From an uncultured Pelagibacteraceae bacterium (GTDB lineage: Bacteria; Pseudomonadota; Alphaproteobacteria; Pelagibacterales; Pelagibacteraceae), in NCBI GenBank assembly GCA_902557235.1, contig CACDZR010000001.1:160631-224630 (forward strand): 64,000 bases of DNA. The letters run 5' to 3'. The notes beneath the pieces are model-generated. The model had not been told where the DNA came from, ran no database searches, and was given only the letters and a program-made list of their open reading frames with translations. A program made the translations under genes and the position numbers. Shown one piece after another: positions 1 to 6,225 of this stretch (the stretch's first letter is position 1; each line of letters starts with the position of its first letter).

Positions 1-2
1 CA

Positions 3-407
3 AAAGATCAAACAGAGACACATAAAAAAATGTTCAAACTTTCAGATACACTTGTTAAAGAATTAAAAGAGAGTGATATTATAATAATTTCTGCTCCAAT
101 TTATAATTATGGACCTCCAGCAACTTTAAAAGCCTGGTCGGATCTTGCAGCGAGAGTAGGGGAAACTTTTAGATTCAAACCAAACGGAAGAAGAGAAGGC
201 TTATTAAAGAACAAAAAAGCTTATTTAGTAATTACTTCTGGTGGAACAAAACTAAATAGTAATGAGGATTTTCTTACTCCTTGGTTGAAGTTTATTTTAA
301 ATTTTTTCGGTATAGAAAAGGTTGAAGTAGTAAGTGCAGACCAAATGTCACTAGATTATGAAAAATCAATAAAAGAAGCTGAGAAACAGATAGAAAATTT
401 ATCTTAA
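3..407 (+). CDS. FMN-dependent NADH-azoreductase / flavodoxin-fold NAD(P)H reductase, 5'-truncated
   Basis: Flavodoxin-like fold reductase of the AzoR/AcpD type, which would use FMN and NAD(P)H to reduce quinones or azo compounds in the cytoplasm. The visible part holds the flavin-contact stretch 'SAPIYNYGPPATLKAW' and a later 'VITSGGT' strand-loop, both typical of this family. The track starts at ATG 30, but the frame is open to the window edge (reading KDQTETHKK just before it). Family members are about 200 aa, so the N-terminal third lies outside the window. It converges on the dioxygenase gene with a 4-base overlap. The family is clear; the physiological substrate is not. Confidence 0.82.
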   Translation, partial: KDQTETHKKMFKLSDTLVKELKESDIIIISAPIYNYGPPATLKAWSDLAARVGETFRFKPNGRREGLLKNKKAYLVITSGGTKLNSNEDFLTPWLKFILNFFGIEKVEVVSADQMSLDYEKSIKEAEKQIENLS

Positions 408-1504
408 TAATTAAATTTTCTTTTTAAGTGTTTAAGCCTTCCCTCAGTGCTATCATAATCAATATAACATCCCTGAAGAAAACGATTTCCCTCATTAGCA
501 TCATAAGTAGTTCTACCATGTAACAATCTATAGTTATCCATCATTAACAGATCACCTGGAAGAAGTTTAAATTCTATTCTGTAATTTTCTGAATTATAAA
601 GTTCAGATATTTTTTTTCTCGCAGAATAAAATAAATCTAATTTTTCTTTATCAATTAATGGAACAAAATCTAATCGTGGACTAAAACGCACTTGTTTAAA
701 ATTACCATTTTCATCTAGCTGTATCATTTCAGCCCAATCCTCTAAAATCACACTTTCATCAATAAATTGAAAACGTATCTTTACCTCAGTTAAAATTTTA
801 TAATATTCTGGAAAATCTTTTTTTATTTTCTCAGAAACAGTATATCCATCAACTAGAGTTGACAAACCGCCCGTAACTTCATTTTCAATACAGTGAAGCA
901 TTTGAATACAAGGCACAGGATTTCTATAAGGATTATCTGTATGAGGAGCCAATGGCAAAGAGGTGTAAGCTAAGTCATTTGGATTTGGTTTTGATTTTAC
1001 ATTAAAAAACTCACCAAAATTTGTACGTCTCACACTTCCTATTGAATTCGCAAAATCTATTATAAAATTATTTTTTGTTGGCACATTTTTAAAGATTACA
1101 AAACCATATTGATAAAAATTGACTAACGCTTTGTACATCTCATCAGTTTCAAATAGATTATCTTTGAATTCGAAAGTATTTTGATCTTTAAATGAGGAGT
1201 CCCATTTTATTTTTTCGATTTGTTTAACATCATTAATATTTGAGAATTCTTTAAAAATATCAATTATAGAGATCTTTGTTGAAGCTCCATCATTGAATTT
1301 AATTTCTAAAAAATTACTTTTTAAGCTTAAATCTTTGATTTGAATGTTTTCTGGTAATTGAGTTGGGTCAAATAATCTTTGTTGAGTAGACTTATCAACA
1401 AAGTTTTCTCCGTTAACTCTTTCTCTAAGCCAAAATGGGTGGATCTCTTTTTTATGACCCTTATTTTCAAAAAATACCTTGTTATCTTTTAACTCTAATT
1501 TCAT
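404..1504 (-). CDS. gamma-butyrobetaine hydroxylase-like Fe(II)/2-oxoglutarate dioxygenase
   Basis: A 366-aa TauD/TfdA-superfamily dioxygenase. The first ~90 residues match the GBBH-type N-terminal zinc-finger-like domain ('FWLRERV', 'QRLFDPTQLP'). The C-terminal catalytic domain has the iron facial triad H188-x-D190 ('APHTDNP') and H329 ('LLHGRTT'), with R341 as the likely 2-oxoglutarate contact. Known relatives hydroxylate gamma-butyrobetaine or trimethyllysine on the carnitine route. In a marine oligotroph it may instead act in breakdown of methylated amines or betaines, which is inference. It is divergent from the hisN-like gene, with a 65-base shared upstream region. No carnitine genes lie beside it. 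Confidence 0.85.
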   Translation of the reverse strand: MKLELKDNKVFFENKGHKKEIHPFWLRERVNGENFVDKSTQQRLFDPTQLPENIQIKDLSLKSNFLEIKFNDGASTKISIIDIFKEFSNINDVKQIEKIKWDSSFKDQNTFEFKDNLFETDEMYKALVNFYQYGFVIFKNVPTKNNFIIDFANSIGSVRRTNFGEFFNVKSKPNPNDLAYTSLPLAPHTDNPYRNPVPCIQMLHCIENEVTGGLSTLVDGYTVSEKIKKDFPEYYKILTEVKIRFQFIDESVILEDWAEMIQLDENGNFKQVRFSPRLDFVPLIDKEKLDLFYSARKKISELYNSENYRIEFKLLPGDLLMMDNYRLLHGRTTYDANEGNRFLQGCYIDYDSTEGRLKHLKRKFNY

Positions 1505-1569
1505 CTATTTTTAAATCATTATTTAAAATTTTGCTTTAATCAATAGTAATAAAATAGTATTAGAGCGTT

Positions 1570-2373
1570 GTGCAAATTTTAAAATCATCAGATTATAAAC
1601 TTTATTCAAAGTTCATTGAAAGTTTAGCTAAGAAATTAACTAGATTTTATTACTCTAAATTAAACAAACCCTTTAAAGTATCGAATAAACTTAGAAGCGG
1701 TTATGACCCTGTAACAACCGCTGACAAGGCTTTTGAACGATTCATCAGAAATGAGATTAAAAAAAAGTTTCCAAATCACCAAATTATAGGTGAAGAATTT
1801 GGCTATAAAAAAACTAAAAGTGATTATTCATGGGTTATAGATCCTATAGATGGAACTCGATCATTTGTGATAGGAAATCCAACTTGGAGTAATTTGATAT
1901 CTTTAAATTATAAAGGTAACCCAGTCGTAGGTCTTGCTAATTTTCCAATTCTTAAAAAGTTTTATTTTAATACCTCATTTAATTCTGCGTATGTTTCAGA
2001 AAATGGAAAGAAAAAGAAAATACTTGTAAACCAAAAAGCAACTTATTCTAAAATGAAATTGTCTGCAGCTTTTCACGGCAGTCTGTCATTAAATAAACAA
2101 AAAAAAATTCCTCAAATTTTAAAAAGAATGCAATTTCCCTGTTCGGATGCTTTAAGTTATTCTCATTTTGCCGAGGGTAAACTTGATGTTGTTATTCAAT
2201 GTGGAAATAAAATTTGGGATATTCATGCTTTAATACCAATTATTGAGGCTGCAAAAGGGATTGTCTCGACTTGGAAAAATGATGATGCTAAGAAAGCCGG
2301 AAATATTATTTGCTCAGCTAATAATAATTTACATAAAAAAATGCTTAAAATTTTAAAACCAGTTTCTAGCTAG
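1570..2373 (+). CDS. hisN: histidinol-phosphatase / inositol-monophosphatase family (HisN-like)
   Basis: A 267-aa Mg2+-dependent phosphatase of the IMPase superfamily. It shows the metal-binding motifs GEE (74-76) and D91-PIDG-T ('DPIDGTRSF'), plus the C-terminal 'WDIHALIPIIEAAKG', which resembles the HisN-type histidinol-phosphatase more than SuhB. The expected reaction is L-histidinol phosphate to histidinol in histidine synthesis; inositol phosphate or another sugar phosphate remains possible. The start is GTG at 1570, and no ATG lies before the conserved region. Its 3' end overlaps the convergent SMR gene by 8 bases. Other his genes are not adjacent, which fits the scattered his genes of streamlined genomes. 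Confidence 0.8.
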   Translation: MQILKSSDYKLYSKFIESLAKKLTRFYYSKLNKPFKVSNKLRSGYDPVTTADKAFERFIRNEIKKKFPNHQIIGEEFGYKKTKSDYSWVIDPIDGTRSFVIGNPTWSNLISLNYKGNPVVGLANFPILKKFYFNTSFNSAYVSENGKKKKILVNQKATYSKMKLSAAFHGSLSLNKQKKIPQILKRMQFPCSDALSYSHFAEGKLDVVIQCGNKIWDIHALIPIIEAAKGIVSTWKNDDAKKAGNIICSANNNLHKKMLKILKPVSS

Positions 2374-2701
2374 TTTTACCCAAAGTATTTAAAAGAATTA
2401 CACCAATAATTATTAAACTTATTCCAATAATCCCATAAAGGTTTGGAATTTGCTGATATTTAAAAACTCCAAATAATGTTACTGCAGTAATCGTTAAACC
2501 TCCATATGTTGCGTATGTAAAACCAACTGGGATAATATTCATAGCTTTAGATAAACAAAAAATACAAGCAACTATAGATATGATACAAAAAATAGTTGGC
2601 CCAATTATTGTAAATCCATTAGTTGATTTTAAAAAACCATTTGAAGTTATTCCAAGAAGGATCGCTAAAGCTAAAAAGATATAACCAGATAAATTTGCCA
2701 T
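2366..2701 (-). CDS. SMR-like small membrane transporter, subunit B of a pair
   Basis: A 111-aa protein with four hydrophobic helices, aligning along its length to the EmrE/SMR fold: 'STNGFT' after TM1, 'IPVGFTYATYGG' in TM3 and 'LIIIGVILLNTLGK' in TM4. The TM1 carboxylate of drug-exporting SMRs (E14 of EmrE) is missing; TM1 reads 'LALAILLGITSNGF' with no acidic residue. It is probably the partner of the paralog 3 bases upstream, as in heteromeric SMR pairs. It is the last gene of the eleven-gene minus-strand run. Substrate unknown; classical drug/proton antiport is doubtful without the glutamate. Confidence 0.8.
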   Translation of the reverse strand: MANLSGYIFLALAILLGITSNGFLKSTNGFTIIGPTIFCIISIVACIFCLSKAMNIIPVGFTYATYGGLTITAVTLFGVFKYQQIPNLYGIIGISLIIIGVILLNTLGKTS

Positions 2702-2704
2702 AAA

Positions 2705-3040
2705 TTATCCTGTTTTACCCAGCAGATTAACAATTAAGACTCCTGATATAATTAATATCAAACCAATGATTGTGAATAGATCAGGCACTTGATTGAATTT
2801 ATATATTCCAACAATTGAAGTCGCTACTATGCAAAGACCAGCAAAAGATGCATAAGTAATACCAACAGGTATAGTTTTCATCACTATTGAAAGAGTAAAC
2901 ATACAACCAATTATTGTGATTGCAGTAATCAAACTAGGAACTAACAATGTGAAACCATTTGCACTTTTTGCAAAACTATTTGCTGCAGTTCCTAATATGA
3001 CAGCAAGTATAAGAATTAGAAAAGCTATAACGTTACTCAC
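2705..3040 (-). CDS. SMR-like small membrane transporter, subunit A of a pair
   Basis: A 111-aa, four-helix SMR-fold protein, clearly paralogous to the next gene ('KSANGFT', 'IPVGITYASFAGL', 'LIISGVLIVNLLGK'). As in its partner, TM1 ('LILILAVILGTAANSF') has no acidic residue, so the proton- and substrate-coupling glutamate of EmrE is absent. Equal lengths and 3-base spacing suggest a heterodimer in the inner membrane. It follows the DUF2798 gene by 15 bases in the same presumed operon. Possible roles include export of a small metabolite or lipid-linked group, as in SMR relatives such as ArnE/ArnF that also lack this residue. That is inference. Confidence 0.8.
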   Translation of the reverse strand: MSNVIAFLILILAVILGTAANSFAKSANGFTLLVPSLITAITIIGCMFTLSIVMKTIPVGITYASFAGLCIVATSIVGIYKFNQVPDLFTIIGLILIISGVLIVNLLGKTG

Positions 3041-3055
3041 AAATAAAAGATATTC

Positions 3056-3277
3056 TTATTTGGTAATTTTATCTACCAATTTTTTAATCGGGGGACCTAC
3101 AAGAAGGGCAGCAATTATTGCAATTGGAAGACTTACTGACCATGCTTTTAAAAAACGGTCGACATACTCATTATCCATTCCAGTATTTATATAAGTAATT
3201 ATTAGTGTCATTAAAAGACTCATCCCAAATCCCATAACTAATATAAATAAAAGGTTAGAATATTTTTTTGGAAACAT
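3056..3277 (-). CDS. DUF2798 family two-helix membrane protein
   Basis: A 73-aa protein with two predicted membrane helices (roughly residues 8-30 and 45-65). The pattern matches DUF2798: 'LVMGFGMSLLMTLIIT' in helix 1, then 'FLKAWSVSLPIAIIAALLVGP' and a short basic tail. No function is established for the family. It is probably an inner-membrane protein. It sits 2 bases after the TPR gene and 15 bases before the SMR pair, so it is likely co-transcribed with both. The plus-strand ORF at 2916-3194 is a shadow of this gene and its neighbour. Confidence 0.75.
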   Translation of the reverse strand: MFPKKYSNLLFILVMGFGMSLLMTLIITYINTGMDNEYVDRFLKAWSVSLPIAIIAALLVGPPIKKLVDKITK

Positions 3278-3279
3278 TT

Positions 3280-3828
3280 TTAAATACTTTGTTTTTGCAA
3301 TTCAATTTGGAGCTTTTCCATCATAATCATAGGAGACTTCATAAACGGATGAACTTTATGAGCTTCAATGTAACTATCAATAGCTTTTTGGTAGTTTTTT
3401 AAAGCTGTTTGAACTAAACCTTGGCCTGTTAGTGCACCGAAATGTCTTTTTTCTATCTTAAGTACCTTGTCAATATCAGCTTGTGATAGCTCGTATTTAC
3501 CCATTAAATATAATACTGTTGCTCTTTTATTCCAAGCTTCTGCCCAATTAGGATCAAGTTTAATGACTTCAGTAAATTTATCATATGCAGCATCAAGTTT
3601 ATTCTCCATCATTGCAGATGAACCATCAGCTAATAACTTTGTTAAATTATTTTTAGTTGGATGAGTAGTCCAAAGATCCCAAATTTTATCCTCTATTTTT
3701 TTTGAATTTTCAAAGTTTAAAGCACTTTTTAATTGAACAAATAATTTATCAATTTCTTTTTTATTATCGTCAGCCAATAAAGACGATGAAAATAAGAAAA
3801 AAATAAAAATGAATGAAATTCTTTTCAC
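3280..3828 (-). CDS. secreted TPR-repeat protein
   Basis: A 182-aa protein with an N-terminal signal peptide ('ISFIFIFFLFSSSLLA', cleavage likely before DDNKK) and at least two tetratricopeptide repeats between about residues 70 and 160. Their signature residues are visible in 'WAEAWNKRATVLYLMGKYELSQ' and 'ALTGQGLVQTALKNYQKAID'. TPRs mediate protein-protein contacts, so this is probably a periplasmic scaffold or adaptor. It directly follows the SnoaL-like gene with no gap, which suggests coupled translation. Similar small periplasmic TPR proteins are common in alphaproteobacteria. The binding partner is unknown and may be another product of this operon. Confidence 0.8.
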   Translation of the reverse strand: MKRISFIFIFFLFSSSLLADDNKKEIDKLFVQLKSALNFENSKKIEDKIWDLWTTHPTKNNLTKLLADGSSAMMENKLDAAYDKFTEVIKLDPNWAEAWNKRATVLYLMGKYELSQADIDKVLKIEKRHFGALTGQGLVQTALKNYQKAIDSYIEAHKVHPFMKSPMIMMEKLQIELQKQSI

Positions 3829-4149
3829 TTACTTAGACATTGGAGTAGCGCCAGTTTCTAAACTAACAATTTTTCCGTCTTTATATCTATAAACCGCCAT
3901 TACAGCTTCAACATTTCCGTCATTAAATGTAACAAAAGAATGGTGTACACCCACTTCATCATTTTCATATACAACCCTAGTTTTATCTTGATTGATATCT
4001 CCACTCATTGCCCATTTTATAACATCAGCTTTTCCTAAAGAATTTCCAGATTTATGCATCGTGAATTTAAAATCATCATGCAAAAGTTCATTCATAGTTG
4101 CCTCATCTTTTTTATCTATTGCATCAGTATATCTTTTTAATATCGACAT
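3829..4149 (-). CDS. SnoaL-like / NTF2-fold small protein
   Basis: A 106-aa protein with the features of the SnoaL-like (NTF2) fold: an N-terminal helix-rich stretch 'YTDAIDKKDEATMNELLHDDFKF', a middle loop around 'DVIKWAMSGD', and C-terminal strands ('GNVEAVMAVYRYKDGKIVSLE'). The family binds small hydrophobic ligands or acts as isomerase or cyclase, but members often have no known reaction. No signal peptide, so cytoplasmic. It lies 1 base after the DUF1330 gene and directly before the TPR gene in the small-protein run. The fold is moderately sure; the function is not known. Confidence 0.72.
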   Translation of the reverse strand: MSILKRYTDAIDKKDEATMNELLHDDFKFTMHKSGNSLGKADVIKWAMSGDINQDKTRVVYENDEVGVHHSFVTFNDGNVEAVMAVYRYKDGKIVSLETGATPMSK

Positions 4150-4150
4150 T

Positions 4151-4438
4151 TTATACTCCTTTAATTATTATTCCGTTACCAATCGAGTTTTCTAAACGGA
4201 TTTGTTTAATTGGTTTGTATTCATCAGAGTTATACCACTCTAAAGCTTTGTCATAACTTGGAAATTTAATAACAACTGTTCTAGGATATGCCCAAGTTCC
4301 TTCTAATACTTTTGTTTCACCACCTCTAACAATATATTCTCCACCAAATTTTTCAGCAATCGGTTTCACTTTTTCTACGTACTCTTTATATTCCTCAGGT
4401 TTTTTTACCTCTATGTTGAATATTGCAAACCCAGACAT
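4151..4438 (-). CDS. DUF1330 domain protein (ferredoxin-like dimeric barrel)
   Basis: A 95-aa protein matching DUF1330, a small alpha/beta-barrel family. Diagnostic segments are 'NIEVKKPEEYKEYVEKVKPI', 'GGEYIVRGGE', 'EGTWAYPRTVVIKFPSYDKALEWYNSDEY' and a final short strand. DUF1330 proteins are dimeric ferredoxin-like barrels related to Dabb and ABM domains; no reaction is firmly known. Cytoplasmic, no signal peptide. The start codon overlaps the stop of the upstream membrane gene by one base, which implies translational coupling. It is one of four genes here of about 95-104 aa that seem to share this fold. Confidence 0.85.
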   Translation of the reverse strand: MSGFAIFNIEVKKPEEYKEYVEKVKPIAEKFGGEYIVRGGETKVLEGTWAYPRTVVIKFPSYDKALEWYNSDEYKPIKQIRLENSIGNGIIIKGV

Positions 4439-4854
4439 TAAGTGTAAATTTTATCAGCTAAACCGTAGCATAAAATTGCACTCATAATTGTAAATACAAA
4501 CGGTGCAATAACACCCTCGTTTGTAGTTTTTTCATTCACACCTGTTTTATTTATTTTAATAGAATAAAAATTACATAAAAAAATACATAGGTTATTTATA
4601 AAAACTAAATTTAAGAATCCCCATGTGTTTTCCAAACCCCCAGGTCTTATAAAACCTACATAGATTGACATTAAAAATACAGCGAGCATAAATGCTCCTG
4701 CCATTCTAATCATTATTGCTCCACTTGGATCTATACCAAATCTTTCCATGAAGCTTTTAGTGCCAAAAATAGTTTGAAATGCGTAAACACCAACTCCAAT
4801 AAAGTGAACTAAATAAATTATTAAATAAAATATCCCATTAAATTTTTCTAACAT
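4438..4854 (-). CDS. four-helix membrane protein of unknown function
   Basis: A 138-aa protein not recognised as a named family. Four hydrophobic helices are visible at roughly residues 8-28, 44-68, 78-98 and 115-135. Between helices 1 and 2 is a conserved-looking 'TIFGTKSFMERFGIDPSGAIMIRMAGA', and a polar loop 'KINKTGVNEKTTNEG' precedes the last helix. It is probably an inner-membrane protein with no catalytic motif I can name. It overlaps DUF1330 by one base and follows the 104-aa gene by 9 bases. Small membrane proteins beside DUF1330/Dabb-like proteins recur in marine bacteria, but no function can be assigned from this. Confidence 0.7.
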   Translation of the reverse strand: MLEKFNGIFYLIIYLVHFIGVGVYAFQTIFGTKSFMERFGIDPSGAIMIRMAGAFMLAVFLMSIYVGFIRPGGLENTWGFLNLVFINNLCIFLCNFYSIKINKTGVNEKTTNEGVIAPFVFTIMSAILCYGLADKIYT

Positions 4855-4863
4855 TTTTTTCTC

Positions 4864-5178
4864 CTAATCGTTAAAAACCATTCTCATTTCATCCTGAATT
4901 GTACCTTCTTTAAAAACACCTTTCATTTTTTTCTGAAGTTCAATGAATTCAGGATCAGCTGACATGTTTGTATCATTTTCAAATGCTTTATCAGTAAACT
5001 GCTCGCCCACAAGTGTTTCTCTTACCGTCCTTGGGTTACCACCAATTTGAAATGAAAAGTAAACTTCATGATCTGGATAATGTTTTTTTCTAACTTTTGC
5101 CAAACCTTTAGAGATTTCCATAGCTTCATCAAGTTTATCATCGTAAACACCAATGGTTCTTGTATAGATTGCTTTCAT
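4864..5178 (-). CDS. small protein, probable ferredoxin-like dimeric barrel
   Basis: A 104-aa protein with no named family recognised. It begins with a strand ('KAIYTRTIGVY'), then an amphipathic helix ('DKLDEAMEISKGLAKVRKKHYP') and a second strand ('HEVYFSFQIGGNP'). This beta-alpha-beta start resembles Dabb/ABM-type barrels. The rest is polar and helical ('DPEFIELQKKMKGVF'). No signal peptide. It lies 11 bases after the 95-aa gene and 9 bases before the membrane gene, in the same minus-strand run. Good spacing and conserved-looking composition support a real gene; the fold assignment is inference from the pattern only. Confidence 0.68.
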   Translation of the reverse strand: MKAIYTRTIGVYDDKLDEAMEISKGLAKVRKKHYPDHEVYFSFQIGGNPRTVRETLVGEQFTDKAFENDTNMSADPEFIELQKKMKGVFKEGTIQDEMRMVFND

Positions 5179-5189
5179 AAATTTCTCTT

Positions 5190-5477
5190 TTAAGCGTTAT
5201 AGTCCATCACTTGGTCAGTACACTCAGTAAATTTATGTGGCTCAAAGAAATCATTCATTTGACCCAATTGATTATTGATATCCGCTTCACTGTTAGCTTT
5301 CCACCAACAAAACATTTGCATTGTATCACCTGGAGTGTTCCAAGTCATTTGACATGCTGCTTTATCACTTGTCATTGATTTAACAATGTCTTCCATTTTC
5401 ATTGAAGCTACTGTTTCACTAAATTTAGCTTTCATCTCTTTTGATTTGAAAGTGTGAGTTACCATATAGTTTTTCAT
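5190..5477 (-). CDS. small protein, probable ferredoxin-like fold (DUF3303-like pattern)
   Basis: A 95-aa protein with a beta-alpha-beta-alpha-beta pattern: strand 'YMVTHTFKS', helix 'MKAKFSETVASMKMEDIVKS', strands around 'CQMTWNTPGDTMQMFCWWKA', helix 'SEADINNQLGQMNDFFEPH', last strand 'KFTECTDQVM'. The order and tryptophan-rich central strand recall DUF3303/DUF4242-type barrels, but the match is weak. Three cysteines (in 'ACQM', 'MFCWW' and 'TECTD') are unusual for so small a cytoplasmic protein in this genome. It sits 13 bases after the 94-aa gene and 11 bases before the 104-aa gene. Function unknown. Confidence 0.66.
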   Translation of the reverse strand: MKNYMVTHTFKSKEMKAKFSETVASMKMEDIVKSMTSDKAACQMTWNTPGDTMQMFCWWKANSEADINNQLGQMNDFFEPHKFTECTDQVMDYNA

Positions 5478-5490
5478 TTTTTCCTTTCAA

Positions 5491-5775
5491 CTATTTTGCT
5501 TTAGTTAAGTGATAAACTGAGTAACTATCTAATACTGCTGACATAATAGGTTTTGATACTTCAGTTCCTTCTATAAATTTATATAGAGCTGCTTCATCAG
5601 TACAAAAAATTTTAAACATAACAGTGCTTTTATCTGGTGTTACTGTTCCAATTGTTTTTTCCACTACTGCAACTTTTGCTCTTTCTGCCAAACCCTCAGG
5701 TGATTGCATAAAACCCATGAATTTTTCAAACATACCTTCTTTTAGTTTAGCAACTACTAACATTTCTTTTTCCAT
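5491..5775 (-). CDS. small protein, probable ferredoxin-like fold
   Basis: A 94-aa protein not assigned to a named family. The pattern is again beta-alpha-beta-alpha-beta: 'KEMLVVAKLK' strand, 'EGMFEKFMGFMQSPEGLAER' helix, 'VVEKTIGTVTPDKSTVMFKIFCT' hairpin, 'DEAALYKFIEG' helix, 'YSVYHLTKAK' strand. It has almost the same length and layout as the next gene, so the two may be distant paralogs. A ribosome site ('AAGGAGAT', minus strand) lies just before the ATG. It follows the secreted 123-aa gene by 10 bases. Function unknown; dimeric barrels of this size often bind heme, polyketides or reactive aldehydes. Confidence 0.68.
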   Translation of the reverse strand: MEKEMLVVAKLKEGMFEKFMGFMQSPEGLAERAKVAVVEKTIGTVTPDKSTVMFKIFCTDEAALYKFIEGTEVSKPIMSAVLDSYSVYHLTKAK

Positions 5776-5785
5776 ATCTATCTCC

Positions 5786-6157
5786 TTAATATAATGTTTG
5801 AACTACTTTTTTTACTCTTTCAGCTCCATTAGGCACTAAAGCTTCAACAAACGTATGACATTTGTCAGTTTTAGCTTTGTTGTATTTTGAGCCGTAATGT
5901 TTATCAACTGCTTTGTTTACTCCAGCATCCCAATCTTTTTCTGGAATACCTATTTCAAGAGCATAGGTTTTTAAAACTTTCACAGTTGAAATTGATTTTT
6001 CTTTCATTCCGTACTCAAATTTTTCACCTGATGGAAGAAAGTAGTTGGCCATATAAATACCAACACAATCCCATGCTTTTGATTTATCTTTATCACTCAT
6101 TTCTGCATTAGCAGATGTAAAGATGAAAAAAGATAAAAGTATAATAATTTTTTTCAT
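5786..6157 (-). CDS. small secreted two-cysteine protein, first gene of the small-protein operon
   Basis: A 123-aa protein with a clear signal peptide ('IIILLSFFIFTSANA', cleavage likely before EMSDK). The mature part is about 105 aa, mostly helical by composition, with one cysteine early ('AWDCVGIYMANYF') and one late ('TDKCHTFVEAL') that could form a disulfide in the periplasm. No named family recognised. It is the promoter-proximal gene of eleven minus-strand genes ending at 2366, so its upstream region (6158-6225) probably carries the operon's control. An inverted repeat ATGTAAC-N6-GTTACAT lies there. Function unknown. Confidence 0.72.
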   Translation of the reverse strand: MKKIIILLSFFIFTSANAEMSDKDKSKAWDCVGIYMANYFLPSGEKFEYGMKEKSISTVKVLKTYALEIGIPEKDWDAGVNKAVDKHYGSKYNKAKTDKCHTFVEALVPNGAERVKKVVQTLY

Positions 6158-6190
6158 AATTTTCCGACGTTAAATAATATTAATATAAAA

Positions 6191-6210
6191 ATGTAACTGT
6201 TTTGTTACAT
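6191..6210. promoter_or_regulatory. inverted repeat ATGTAAC-N6-GTTACAT, candidate operator
   Basis: A perfect 7-bp inverted repeat with a 6-base spacer, 34 bases upstream of the first gene of the eleven-gene small-protein operon and 16 bases beyond the cysK stop codon. The 20-base dyad size suits a dimeric transcription factor. There is no G+C-rich stem or T-tract as expected for a terminator of cysK on the minus strand. The regulator is unknown. Confidence 0.4.
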
Positions 6211-6225
6211 GCCTGGTATGCGTTA

